From NCBI GenBank assembly GCA_028023455.1, contig JAQFVV010000186.1:2136700-2200699 (forward strand): DNA of 64,000 nt. The letters run 5' to 3'. The notes below the pieces were generated by a model. It searched no databases. It was not told the DNA's origin and worked only from the letters and a program-made list of their open reading frames with translations. The first letter of the stretch is position 1. Every line of letters begins with the position of its first letter. This stretch comes from Epiperipatus broadwayi. Its lineage: Eukaryota; Onychophora; Udeonychophora; Euonychophora; Peripatidae. This document shows, piece after piece, positions 13,572-25,271 of this stretch. The position numbers and the translations under genes were made by a program.

Positions 13572-15010
13572 AAGGCTCCAGGTAATGATGGAATTATAAT
13601 TGATATATTAAAAGAAGCAGGTGAAGAAATAGAAAATTTTTTAGCAAAGTTATATACCAAATGTCTAAATAATAAAGATGTACCGGATGATTGGAAGAAT
13701 GCAGTAATAATATTAATATTTAAAAAAGGTGATAAAGAAGATATTAGAAATTACAGACCTATCAGCCTTTTATCAGTTTTATATAAAAAATTCTACCAAG
13801 ATAATTACAACTCGTCTACAGAGAACATTGGATTTCTACCAACCAAGAGAACAAGCTGGATTTAAAAGTGGTTTTAATATAGTAGATCATATTCAGGTAT
13901 TGAGAGAAATTATAGAAAGGACAAATGAATATGAATTGTCATTATGTTTTGGATTTGTAGATTATGAAAAGGCATTTGATTCTATAAACATTTCTTCAGT
14001 GATTAAAGCATTGGATCATCAAGGTATAGATCCAGGATATTGTCATATTTTAGAGAATATTTATAAAAATGCAACAGCAACAATTAGATTACATAATGAT
14101 ACTGGGAAAGTCAACATTGAGAAAGGTGTAAGACAAGGTGACTCCATATCTCCAAAACTTTTTACAGCAGTGCTGCAAGAAGTATTTTGTGGATTAAAAT
14201 GGGAAACTAAAAGAGTGAAAGTAAATGGAGATTATTTAAGTCATTTAGATTTCACAGATGATGTAGTTGTTTTTGCAAATAATGCTTCAGAGCTGCAGGA
14301 AATGTTGCAGGAGTTATTAGATGAAAGTAGGACTAAAGATAAATGTTAAAAAGACTAAAGTAATGTTTAATCGATTTGCTCAAAATATGAAAATAAAGAT
14401 TGATTATGATGAATTAGAAAAAGTTAACAGTTACTAATACCTTGGTCAGATTATTAATACAGATGGAAACATAATGGAGGAAATTAATCATAGAATTAAA
14501 CTTGGTTGGAGTGCTTTTGGTAGAAATAACCTGATACTAAAAGGAAATATGCCTATGTGTTTGAAAAGGAAGGTTTTTAACAAATGTGTTTTACCAATTC
14601 TTACTTATGGATCTGAGACTTGGACACTCAATAGAAGAGCAATACAGAGACTTCAGACCACTCAAAGAAGTATGGAGAGATGTATGTTGGGAGTAATGAG
14701 ATCGAAAATGCAATGTATGGGTAAGAGAACAAACAGGTGTTACTGACCTCATTGAAAAAAAAGTGGAGTTGGGCTGGACATATTGCTAGAAAAGATGATA
14801 ATAGATGGACAGTTGAAATTTTAAACTGGATTCCAAGAGATTGTAAAAGACCCAGAAAGAGACCACATGTGAGATGGATGGATGAAATAAGAAAGTATGC
14901 AGGGGTGATGTGGAGAAGAGAAGCTAAAGATCGGAGAAGATGGATTAAACTTGGAGAGATCTTCATCCTGCAGTGGATTGATAATGATGATGAATGGTAT
15001 CTCTTTTGTT
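13572..15010 (+). pseudogene. RTE-like LINE reverse transcriptase, frameshifted
   Basis: The RT region is spread over several frames. From 13572 it stays in the endonuclease frame (KAPGNDGI, DDWKNAVI, NYRPISLLSV). A one-base insertion in the A-run near 13786-13791 moves it to the frame ending at 14349, which carries YEKAFDS, GVRQGDSISPKLF and YLSHLDFTDD. Another shift near 14328 leads to INVKKTKVMF and YLGQIINTDG, with a TAA near 14434, then VLPILTYGSETWTL up to about 14700. A final shift gives SWAGHIARKDDNRW and WIPRDCKRPRKRPHVRW to about 15010. Motif C reads FTDD where FADD is usual. The catalytic aspartates remain, but the reading frame does not. Confidence 0.87.
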
Positions 15011-15033
15011 ATGTCATTTTTAGGATAACATAA

Positions 15034-16620
15034 GTAATATTAATTTTAAAAATCACTAGATTTAAACTCAAATCCATTATTACAATATATATGTAAACAA
15101 TGCATAATAGTGGAAAGAAATTATAATCTTCAATATGAATGTAAATATTAAGTCAGTAGATAGATAACTTTCTAATAATTTTCATTGAACATTTTCAATG
15201 ACAAATTATTCTTCACACAAAGTTAATCATACATTTATTATTTACTCAATAGAACTGAAGCAAGTAAACATCTAACAAGATATTGTTATGTAATATAACA
15301 AATAAATAAAATATTAGATTCAACCAGATCCATTTTTTAAAATTTTATTGTAAATTTTTTTTATTTTTTATTAACAGTTATTTAATTTACTCTGTTTTTA
15401 TTCTTTCTGTCTTTATCAAATCTTGCAACTCAGTTTTCATACACTAATTGAAACTTTACATACATATATATTTCTGATGACAATATATATTTTTACAGTT
15501 TGCAAACTGTTATTAAAAACATAGTGAAAAATTTTTAATGTGTATCTAATATTGGTGCTAGCAATATTTAGTTAAAAACAATGATTTATTGAAAACTGGA
15601 TCTATTGACTTCTTTTGTTTGTTTATTGTGTTTGCTATTACTTTTAGATAAATAACATAACTAAAAGGTAGAAAATAACTTTATGTATAGATTCTAAAAG
15701 TGTTTCATTTTATATTCTTTTCATATCTTCCCATTTACTTATATTTAGTTATCATAATGATAGACATAACTTAATTTTTAGGCTTATATTTTTTATTTAT
15801 ACTATGAGAGTTTATCATAGAGTTCTGCTCCATTTTCTCATATGTACTTTTGGATTAATGTAATACCCATTGAAAGAAAAAATATCACCAAATATAGACA
15901 TCTTATTTACTTGGTTCATGAAATAAATCATACATCTTCATCATCAAATATCACATTGATAGCCATATGTCCAGGATTGAATTACTGTAAGCTTTTCAAA
16001 TACTTTTTTTTTTCAGAACTATATTTAACTAAATGTTTTAGTATTTAAGCCTAATAAGATTGTCACATAAATAAATATTCAAGTGGTGGATAAGTAGGAT
16101 TTCTTTAATTTTTCTTTTTAGTAAAGGTCTGTGATAAAATTACTCGAGACATCCTTAATATGCAAACATAAATATCTTTCTATGCAGTAACTTTTTCAAG
16201 TAATGTGATTCTGTTTTTATGAATGTTGTGCTGTTTATTGTTTGATCGCTGCAATACCTGTGATGAAGTCATCCTTTTATAAAAATATCATTGCTTTAGG
16301 ATATTCAAGTGCTGAAAACTAAGATTAATTGTTAATATAAAGAACATTATTCTAATTCCTTTTTTTATAAAGCATTTTATTTAAACTATAATTGTCCTAT
16401 ATATGTTTAAAATATTTATTATGTCTGTATTTGAATACCAATTTGTGATACTATTTTTATTGCATTTGTTTCCATATTTTTGATGCTTGTATTTTTGTTT
16501 TTCCATTATTAATTTCTTTTTTAATTTGTCTAAAAATAGTGTTGCTATTTATTTTTTTCCACTATAAATTGTTTTTGGCAATTTTATTTTTATCATTTAT
16601 AAATATTTAAAATTCAGGCA
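15034..16620. other. AT-rich non-coding stretch
   Basis: No family or repeat unit was recognised between the LINE and the family A repeats. The plus-strand open frame at 15842-16048 has no recognisable motif. Confidence 0.55.
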
Positions 16621-16626
16621 CTCTTC

Positions 16627-17345
16627 ATATACCTGTAGCCTAATTATAAATATAGGGGATTTGAACTCAGACTTTCAAGCATGTTTCAACTATCTCATAC
16701 CATTGATACACACATATAGAAAAGATAAATAATCACTAATATATGTATTTCGTGCTGAACCAGCACTCATCAGTTGGTCCAGATTATCACTCCCACACAT
16801 ATATATAATCATTGCTCTGTTTATATTAAGATAGCAAACCCTCATACTTTAATGGACAGGCTTCAATCTACTCCAACCTCCAACTCTTCAGCCATCCAAA
16901 TCTGACAATGGAAATCACAAATTCCATGCTGATGCCAATATTATTGTCATGTCCATGTTGACCTCAACTCACTGACCCCTCATGTGTAGGACCTTATCCA
17001 TTTAAATACATATGAGGGATGGGCAGGATGCAGGCTTAATGTGTAAATATTCATATTCCTGTAGCCTAATTGTAAATATAGGGGATTTGAACTCACATGA
17101 CCACACACATGTAGAAAAGATAAATAAGCCTGTCCATTAAAGTATGAGGGTTTGCTATCTTAATATAAACTGAGCAATGATTATATATGTGTGGGAGATG
17201 ATAATCTGGACCAACTGATGAGTGCTGATTCAGCATGAAATATATATATTGGTGTCTATTTCTCATTTCTACATGTTTGTGGCCATATGTATCAGTGGTA
17301 TGAGATAGTGTGGATAGTTGAAGAGTGCTTGAAAGTCTGAGTTTA
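16627..17345. repeat. family A repeat: direct restart plus inverted copy
   Basis: A unit of about 420 bp starts 'CCTGTAGCCTAATTATAAA' at 16632 and restarts at 17058 with nearly the same words, a head-to-tail junction 426 bp apart. The second copy is cut short near 17130. It continues as the reverse complement of 16655-16862, up to about 17345 (for example CAGCACTCATCAGTTGGTCC against GGACCAACTGATGAGTGCTG). The arms of about 210-230 bp could fold into a long hairpin. Related copies lie at 31575-32045 (opposite strand) and 47990-48418 (same strand). No coding frame spans the unit, so it is probably a non-autonomous mobile element. Confidence 0.85.
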
Positions 17346-17711
17346 ATTACTAAGGTAAAGACTTCATATAAAAATGATGGCTGCAGGAGTTTATTAACTA
17401 AAAAAAATTTTGATTTCTGTTTGAGGTCTTAAAAGGAATCAAGCAGGTCAAATTCCTAATGTCCATTTTATACATTGTGTGCGATTATTCATATAATAAC
17501 AAAACAGATGGAGCTGATCACCAACATATATTAGCCATCATAGTGAGTTTATTGGGTTTTTACCTCCGAGGTTAAGATCAAGAAACATCTGTCTTTTTTT
17601 TTTTTTCCAGTTGTCTGATAGTTCTTAATTGAAATATCAGATCAGTTTTCTTGAATGCAGAATAAATATCTTTGTAAATGACCATGAAAGGCAAAAGTAG
17701 ATTATGGACCT

Positions 17712-19267
17712 TATTTCCAGGAGGCTCTAAAGTCATCTGCTAAAGCAGAACTAGACTGCAATTTGATGATGACCTTTTGTTTAGATACTTACAACTGCAG
17801 ATTATTTTCGAATGAAGGAAGATTGCATGAAATGGAAGAACTATCTAATATTAAATGAGACATTGTTGGATTTTGTGAAGTTAGAAGAAAAGGTGAAGAG
17901 ACAATTGATTTAAAAATTGTGGATCTGTACTTTACTGCAAAGGCACAAATGGAGTTGGTTTCATTACAAATAAAAAGTGGAAGAGCGGCATTGTGGAGAT
18001 TGATGGTGTATCAGATAGAATGACTAAATTGGTTATTCAGTTTAATGTAAGATATCAAATGCAGATAATTCAGGTTTATGACTCAACTTTTTCTTATTGT
18101 GGTGAAGAATTGGGGGATTTTTATAACAGATCAAATAACATTTTAAAATTGTTTTGGAGACTAATGCTATAAATGGTAAATGATTTCAAGATGAAAGTGC
18201 TGAGGATAAATTTTGTTATGATGATAGAAATGAAAGAAGACACAGACTTGTGTAGTTTGCACAAAAAGAAGAAGTGCATATTATGAATTCTTTTACCGAG
18301 AATACTGTTAAAGAGAAATGGATATCGAAACATCTAATAAATCTACAGTAGAAATTGAGTTATAATTTCTTCAACAGAAAAATATATATTTCAAGATTGT
18401 AGTGTTCTTAATAAATTTGACACAGCAAGTGATCATTGACTAATGAGATGTAAATTAAATATTAAAGCAAAATGACAAAAATTATTAAGAAAAACAATAT
18501 TCATAATTGCTATTCCTAAGCTTCAGAAATATTCTAATGAATTAAACTTAGAACTAGCAAATTGTTTTAAAATATTGACAAGTTTTGAAAAAGGTTCAGG
18601 TTTGAATGAAATTAATGGGAAAAACGTTGATAAATACACTATTAAGAACTGCAATAAAGATTAACTAGTACAAAAGCAGCAATTGAGATGAGACAGTGTA
18701 TGAGGGGTAGAAAGAATATGAAAAATGATATAGGAAAATATAAACAAGGAAAACTATAGAAGAGAATAAAAGTCTACAATGTGCAGAACAATTTTTTGGA
18801 ATTGATAGAAGACTTACTGCAATAAGAAGAAAAGATGGAACTATTACTAAAAAGAGAGATCACTTCATGAAATGTGTTGAAGAATGATAAATAATTATAT
18901 AGCAATAAAAACAAGATAGCATTTAAACAAAGCAATGAAGCATGCAGCTAAGTCAGGAAAAGTTCCAGGTAATGATGAAATTATAATTGATATTGTAAAA
19001 GAAGCAGGTAACAAAATTGAAAAATTGTTTGCAAAGTTATATACCATATGATTGGAAGAATATTCTAGTAGTACCTAACAGTACATGTTTAAAGAATATT
19101 CTAGTAATATTGATATTTAAAAAAGATGATAAAGAAAATATTAGAAATTACAAACATATCAGTCTTTTGTCAGTTCTATGCAAAATTCTTACATCGATAC
19201 TTACAATTCATCTACAGCAAATTGTGAATAACCAAAAAGTAAGTGGTATATAGTATTAATATAGTCT
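17712..19267 (+). mobile_element. second RTE-like LINE copy, 3' truncated and decayed
   Basis: From the leader words 'CCAGGAGGCTCTAAAGTC' (about 17727) onward this matches the LINE at 12101-13870. It includes translated fragments such as TYNCRLFS, EVRRKGEETID and NYKHISLLSVLCKIL. Multiple stops, deletions and frameshifts are present. Similarity ends just after the position equivalent to 13870, near 'AGTGGTATATAGTATTAATATAG'. The copy lacks the MITE found in the first LINE and so serves as an internal empty-site control. Confidence 0.85.
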
Positions 19268-19269
19268 TC

Positions 19270-20852
19270 ATCAATAATTCTATATTAAGTTGATCAGAAA
19301 AAGATATCTGATTTTGAATCATTAGAGTTTGTATAGAACATCCCCTTAATATTTTCTTGATTTATTTCTATGGATTAAGTTTTTTATAATTATTATTTCC
19401 TGAAGAGAAATAATCATTATTTTTAGATTTTATTTACTGGTATTTAAGTTATGTGATTCATAGAATTCATTTTTTTCATTAATTGTATATGCATTTTCTG
19501 TTATTCCATTATTAATAGAAATAGAACAATTTTAATTGCATTAGACTCTAAATGAGAAAACATTTTAGATTGAAAATCTGAGAGTGAGAGGTAGTTTTGA
19601 TGGAACTAGGTTAAACATCTGTTAAAATCCAATTGTTTATAAGCTCTTGCTTCAGCAGTTTTAATACAGTGTTAGATTTCTATAGATTACAATTCTATTC
19701 TAAATTTTCAAAGTTATTAATTGAAGTAAAAGTTTTCCTTATACTAGTAGATATTTTAAAAGTTAAGAAAATGTAACATTTTGTAACAAATATGAGCTTA
19801 ATAATTAACTTGCCTTACATTGAGGATTCTGTTCTGTCTGTTCATGGAACTGATTATATATTTTGAGCTTTAAGTTTGTAATTTAGAAATTAAAAAAATG
19901 GAAACTGAAAACTATGTGATTGCTTTGATAAAAATATCATGTGACTAATGACTATTGCAGTCACCATTACCATTTTTCATTTGATTTTTTATTAATTCTA
20001 GTTTACCTTGGTCATACTATATAATTACATGTTTTATTATTTAGTGAAATTCTTGTCTAGATTGATTTAGTTAACTTTGTTGTTTCTTATCAAAATGTAT
20101 TGTCTACACATGATCCTTATTATGCATCTACGTAGTATTTTTGTTAAACTCAGATTGACTTTTGCACTTGATATTTAGTACAATTCTTAGATTGTCTATT
20201 ATTAAGCTTTAAAATAGCATGATTATTGAGATACAGCATCATTTTTTTTCCTTTTTATATTGTTAATATTCATGTAAGCCAAAACATTCATCTGGCAATA
20301 TCAGATTTGATAGTAGTCGTAGACATTTTAATCAAAATGAAGTCAGATGGTTTAATTATTTGTTGCTGTTTATTCACTAATTAATTGCTCGTATTTCTAT
20401 TTCTTTATCTTTATCAATTTATTCACTGTATGCTTTTCATATGATTAATGTGTATACAGTATATATATTTTGTAACCAATATTAGAATTTGATTGCTGAT
20501 TTTGGTTATCATATTGCATATAACTTTTTTTTTCATTAATCTTTATAAATTTATTCACCATGTTTTGCAAATATTAATATATATATACATTATAATTAGT
20601 TTTGGAATTTAATAGCTAATTTTTTGCGCATGGTAATAAGTAAAGAATAAAATGATTGTGTTAATAATGATGATGTAAATAAATAACTCCATAACAGTAC
20701 AAAATCCAGGAAAAAATAATTACTTTGATATGTCTGAAACATTTTCATTTGATTACAGTTATATTATTATCTTACAATGTATGAGTGTGTGTGCATATAA
20801 ATATATGTAGGTGTGTCAAAGAAATTTTATTTTAGATTTATTTTATTTTTAG
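19270..20852. other. AT-rich stretch, likely intron upstream of the PARP exon
   Basis: I looked for the preceding PARP exon (expected words like IQRIQN and LWxxY) and did not find it here. The region ends in a T-rich tract and an AG at 20851-20852, which fits a 3' splice site. It is probably intronic, with the second LINE copy inside the same intron. Confidence 0.45.
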
Positions 20853-21261
20853 GAAGAAAGTTCAGATGGAAAGAATGAATGGGGAGATAGTTGAAAAGCA
20901 CCTTTTTCATTGTACACAAACAAAAAATATTGAGAGTATATGCTATCAAGGATTTGATTTCCGTCTTAATGGTGAAAGAAATGGAACCCTATATGGACAT
21001 GGAATATATTTTGCAGTGAATGCTAAATTCTCAGATGATAATTATAGTGAGCAATCTTCTGGAAGCAAAAAGATGTTTCTTTCAAATGTTTTAGTTGGAA
21101 ATTATATCAATGGCAAGTCACATTATAAAAGACCACCTCCTCTTAACAGTACATCGTTTCAATTATATGATAGTTGTGTGGATAATGATAGCAATCCAAC
21201 TATATTTGCTATTTTTGATTCTTCGCAAGTTTACCCAGAGTATCTCATAAGCTATTGTTGA
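20853..21261 (+). CDS. terminal exon of a PARP-family mono-ADP-ribosyltransferase
   Basis: The exon begins after a T-rich tract and AG at 20851-20852 (phase: one base completes a split codon) and ends with TGA at 21259-21261. It encodes the C-terminal two thirds of a PARP catalytic domain, which transfers ADP-ribose from NAD+ to protein or nucleic-acid acceptors. Motifs in order are KHLFHC (usual form LFHG), NIESICYQGFDFR, GTLYGHGIYFAVNAKFS, MFLSNVLVGNY, PPPLNS, LYDSCVD, and TIFAIF followed by QVYPEYLISY. The triad reads His, Tyr, Ile where poly-ADP-ribosylating enzymes have His-Tyr-Glu, so a mono-transferase like PARP10/11/14/15 is expected. The Gly after the catalytic His is Cys, which is unusual at the nicotinamide-contacting position. 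The frame is open throughout and the family words are well kept, so this looks like a live host gene; its earlier exons were not found. Start-codon calls inside the exon would be artefacts. Confidence 0.88.
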
Positions 21262-21437
21262 ATTGAAATTATTTTATATGTAAACTGAAGTAGTTGTAAT
21301 TGTAAAAAAAAACAAATGATTATGTAAAACTTATACAACTAAATATATGTAATATTTTTTGAAGATTGAAAAAGAAAAAGTATGGAAGAAGTGATTCATA
21401 TAAACAAAAAAAAAACACCTTAGAATGGATAGTTATG

Positions 21438-21483
21438 AATAAAAAAATGAATTAGATTTTTGTCTGTTGTTGATTCCAATAAA
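21438..21483 (+). promoter_or_regulatory. candidate polyadenylation signals for the PARP gene
   Basis: Two AATAAA hexamers, at 21438-21443 and 21478-21483, follow the PARP stop codon by about 180-220 bases. In A/T-rich DNA such hexamers occur by chance, so position is the only support. Confidence 0.4.
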
Positions 21484-21589
21484 TTTTCCTCATTCAACAA
21501 GTTCAAGAATACATTATTTGGTTTTATGATCTTACCATTGTATTTTTAAAATTTTATTGACTGCCCTTAAATGAAACATTTCTAATGCC

Positions 21590-22025
21590 TTTATATTGTG
21601 CTCATATAGTGATGAAGGTTTTATTTCCGTACAGTAAATAAAGTAGCATAACAGTTCTATATACAGCTAACCTAACTGCAATAGTTATTTTCCTGTAATA
21701 ATATATTCTATCTTTTAACTTATTAAAAGTAGTAGCAACACGTTAGAATCTATATTGTACTTCAGAATTTAGGTCCACTTTTCTACTTATAAAAGTGTCC
21801 AGATATTTAAGCTGGTTTACATTCTTAAAATAATAATCATTTAATCTAATGGCTGCTGCGGATTTTTCTTCCACCACGAGCTGATGAAGAAATTTGTTTA
21901 TTAATATTAATGCAACAACTCAAGACTTTATATGAGGTACTCAAGACTTTAAATACATTCTACCAATCAGCATTTGAACTGGCAAAAATGCTATAATCAT
22001 TAGCAAATTGAAAAATAAGAATTTT
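21590..22025 (-). pseudogene. LINE reverse-transcriptase fragment, non-RTE lineage
   Basis: Read on the minus strand, this gives FANDYSIFA (a worn FADD motif C) near 22020. NVNQLKYLDTFIS, then LNSEVQYRF, ATTFNKLKDRI and RLAVYRTVMLLYLLYG follow down to about 21600. These are words from the RT palm and thumb of LINE proteins in which 'KYLGS...TLLYG' is conserved. They differ from the RTE copies in this window. Stops interrupt the frame. The piece lies about 100 bp past the PARP polyadenylation signals, on the opposite strand. Confidence 0.7.
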
Positions 22026-22144
22026 TTGTTCTCACTTTTAATTAATTGAAATTAAAAATTTCATTATTAAACTTATATATATATATTTTGAATTCTGTTT
22101 CATTAAGTAGCCTATAAACCCTTTCAAAAATCACTCGTAATAAT

Positions 22145-22526
22145 ACGTAAAAAAATATTTTTAAATAAAGCTTTTATGTAAATAGACGACTAAAAAGTAG
22201 AAAAATAACTAAGTAATCCACCTCATGGTTAATTTGCCATTTTTAGAAAATATCGGAGATCTTAAGACTCTAGACTTGTTATAAAACAATTGGAAATTAC
22301 ATGAATGTTATTTTGTAAAAGCATTTGAAGACTTTTTTGATTTTTATGATTTACTTGAGCTCAAATGCTTTTATGAAACAATATTCTTACAATTTCTAAT
22401 TGCTTGATTCTTAAAATCTGATATTTTCCAAGAATAGCAAATTAATCGAAAGGTAGATTAATTTTGTTACTTTTTAGTCAGTTATATACATAAAAGCATT
22501 ACTTAAAAAAATACATATTTTTTTAC
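22145..22526. repeat. foldback element with arms of about 170 bp
   Basis: The left arm (about 22145-22325) and right arm (about 22365-22526) are imperfect reverse complements. 'GTAAAAGCATTTGA' pairs with 'TCAAATGCTTTTAT'; 'ACTAAAAAGTAG' near the left outer end pairs with 'CTTTTTAGTC'. The short central part around 22330-22360 is the loop. No frame is coded. It is probably a foldback MITE, apparently unrelated in sequence to families A and B. Confidence 0.75.
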
Positions 22527-22710
22527 TTTTTAGTTATATTTACATATTTTTAAAAATGGTTAAAAGTTCAAAAAAAAAAAAACTAAAAAAATTATAATTT
22601 AATAAGACATGGAAATAAAAAATACACCCTTTAACAAATGAATTCTAAATTTAAATGTTATTGTCCACTATATAAAAATAATTATGTATTGGTTTTTTAA
22701 TTAAGTATCA

Positions 22711-22760
22711 GTTAAATCAATATTAACAAAATTGTATTCTACAAATGTAATACTTTCATC
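22711..22760. repeat. left copy of a direct repeat flanking the hAT element
   Basis: About 50 bases here match 25272-25320 in direct orientation; shared words are ATCAATATTAACAAAATT and ATTCTACAAAT. The pair brackets the hAT element with extra sequence on both sides, so it is not the target duplication itself. Confidence 0.6.
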
Positions 22761-22791
22761 AGATTTATATTTAATTAATTATAAGTTAAAT

Positions 22792-24954
22792 CAAGAGTTG
22801 CCAAACGTTTTTCAGCCACAGATCCCTTTACCAAAAACTTAAAACCATCAGTCCTCTAGTCATTTACTTTACTTAGTCAAATTAACAAATTTGTACAGTA
22901 TTTGGTATTAAATATTTCACTAGATATAAAAAGTTTCATTTTAATCACTTGTATTTAATGATTGAGAAAGATAAATTGAATATGGCATTATCTTGTACAA
23001 CATTTAATGTTGAAACCTGCACTAATGAAAATTAAAGCAAAACAATACGAGCAGTTTTTTTTTTAATTTTTGACATTTATGAAATAAATTCAAAATAAGC
23101 GCAAATATTGAAATAAATTTTATTAAACATAAAAATGAAGTAAAAAAATCAACATATTAAGACTAAATTAAACATCAAAAAAATTACAACAAATTTTAAT
23201 CAGAATTTTAAAAATAAGAATACTAAATAAATTAACTTGGAAAACTGAATTTAAGGTGCATCTGATTATCTCTTGTTTTAAATTAATAAGTTGCATCCTC
23301 AAATCTTCATGATCTCTGATATGTAATTAATGTCTGTTCTGAAGCAATTTTAAAACTATACTGAAGCCTCAACCAGATATGATAATGAAAATGCCAGAAA
23401 ATACTTTTGTACAACAGTCTATAGAGCTGTGTACAGAAGTGGAATATCTTGGTGCTGCCAAAACTTTTGATAACCCTGTTTGATATGTATCTTGAGATTC
23501 TTATTCATGCCAGTGGTTATCAGATTATTTGAAAAATTATATTTGGTTCTGCACTAGTAGTGTATGGGTTTATTATCCAATCCGGTATTTCCAAATGATA
23601 GAATATCTTCTAACCTAATTTTGAAATTTAATTGAAAAGTCTCCAAGGAGTTGAAGTACAGCAAGATGTTTTCTTCTTGGATTGTGCCTATCTTAAATAA
23701 GTTGGAGAACTGAAAAAGCTCAGATCTCGCAATATTTTGCTTAAAAATCAATCTGACAACAAAAGCCGATATGACGGATTTTGCTTTGATGAGATTCAAA
23801 TTGTCTCCTTGCAATTATAAATTAACTTTATTAAATTTGCCAAATACGCAATATCTGTTTTATCCTTAAGTAAATTTTCTTTCAAACTGGAATTCTCATC
23901 TTCCAAAAACTCTAAAACAGATTGAAAAAATCTTGCCAAACATAAATCTTTTGAAAGCCAGCGGACTTCGGTATGGAGAACCAATAAATGGAAATCATTA
24001 TCATTTTCCTTGCATAATCGAACAGTCTAGTATTCAAAGCATTATTTTGAATTTTGTTCACAGCTGTTTTAACAAACTGAAGTGATTGATGCAATTTGTC
24101 ACTAAGGTTCTTGGCTATTAAATGTTGCCTATTGATTAACTACAAGTACTTAAGATACATGTTTCGGATAACTTGTGATAAAGACGAATCATAGCTAGTG
24201 CTCCATCTGTCACAACAGATATATTTGTCAATGGTGTCGCTTTTTCCCTGAAAAATAGCTCCATCAAATTAAAAATTGATTCGCCTCTGATGTCAGTTTC
24301 TAAAGTTCTAGCAAAAAGCAGCTCTTCATGCATTTCCTGATCTTGAATAATGCGAACGTATGCCAGCAACAAAGCTTCATTACCAGGTAATGTTGACTCA
24401 TCCTATTGAAAGGAAAAACGTTTTTTTTCAAATGATTAGACAAATTTTCCACATCATGACTCATTTTGTTGATATGTCTTTGAGCTGCGTTAATGCTAAA
24501 AAAAATCCTTTTTATAACATCTTGTGCAGGTTTGTGGAATACACTGTTCAATACTTCCATGATGGCTGGTAGAATCTGTTTCTCCTCTATGGAGTGCAAC
24601 TCACCAGACTTCACGATGAGTGGGAATACATTGTAAGATGCCCTTAATCCATCATCATTTTGCTTCAATAATAAAACAAACATCTATCTTAGTTCTTTTC
24701 AGAATTTTATCTTTAAGTGATTGAAAATATGATACATCTTTTTTATCAGGGTGAATTCTGTTCAAGTGATCTAGTTTTGATGGTTTCATAGTGTCGTAGC
24801 TAGACTTTTTCATGTATGAGGCACATTGTTCAATGTTGATTTGATAATGATGGGACAAATTCCAGCTTCAAATAGTCCAAGCTATTTTTTTTTGGTTCAG
24901 TCATATTATCGAAAGAGATAAAAACTTGTTAACAAACAATTTTGGCAGCCCCTG
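22792..24954 (-). mobile_element. decayed hAT transposon (ZBED5/SCAND3-like transposase)
   Basis: The left end reads CAAGAGTTGCCAAACG. The right end, read inward on the minus strand, begins CAGGGGCTGCCAAAATTG; these fit worn hAT terminal inverted repeats, though no target duplication is clear. The interior encodes a broken transposase on the minus strand. The size of about 2.16 kb suits a compact hAT element. Confidence 0.78.
23270..24870 (-). pseudogene. hAT transposase pseudogene
   Basis: Reading on the minus strand from about 24858: HHYQINIEQCASYMKKSS and LKDKILKRTKID, then ASYNVFPLIVKSGE and FHKPAQDVIKRI. NEALLLAYVRIIQDQEMHEE, LLFARTLETDIRGES and PLTNISVVTDGALAM (the RNase H-like core with a catalytic-type Asp in VTDG) follow. 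Then come LHQSLQFVKTAVNKI, HTEVRWLSK (the conserved hAT RW motif), FLEDENSSLKENL and DIAYL. At the 3' end, about 23300-23560, there are dimerisation-domain remnants such as SYLVEAS and REDLRMQL. The order matches transposases from which ZBED5, SCAND3 and FAM200-type genes derive. Frameshifts and stops split it into five or more frames, so it is not functional. No BED zinc finger was found at its start. Confidence 0.85.
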
Positions 24955-25271
24955 CGATAAAAAAAAACCAAGTACATACATATTTACTTGAGACAGAAGC
25001 TTTTTATTCAAACTCTAATAAACTCCTGATTTTCTTTTTCATAGTACTGCTCCTCAATAAATAATATTGAAATTTCCAATCTCGAATAAGTACATTACAT
25101 CAAATGAACCAATTTATGTTTTCTGAAAGCATGACTATGCAAGACTGATAGATTTTACTAATATAGTCTCGTCCCACCGTGAGCAAGTTTGGACATGCAA
25201 CAATCATTCACCCTCCAATTTTTTTTATTAAAACTTCAGGGGGTTGATATAGACTATTTGGGAACTCTTAA

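Larger units (their letters stand above)
11333..15010 (+). mobile_element. RTE-like LINE, near full length but inactivated
   Basis: This non-LTR retrotransposon has a less AT-rich 5' leader (11333-11451, resuming at 12101) interrupted by a hAT-type MITE. An endonuclease ORF (12189-13571) follows, then a reverse-transcriptase region split over several frames (13572-15010). The 3' end is rich in GATGATGAA-type short repeats near 14984, as expected for RTE tails. RT blocks seen include RPISLLSV, YEKAFDS (motif A), RQGDSISPKLF (motif B) and FTDD (motif C). The downstream block with YGSETWTL, AGHIARKDDNRW and ILNWIPRD is typical of RTE/BovB-like proteins. A stop at 13569, single-base frameshifts near 13786-13791, 14328 and 14700, and a stop near 14434 make the copy non-autonomous. 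Other pieces of the same family lie elsewhere in the window. Confidence 0.88.
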
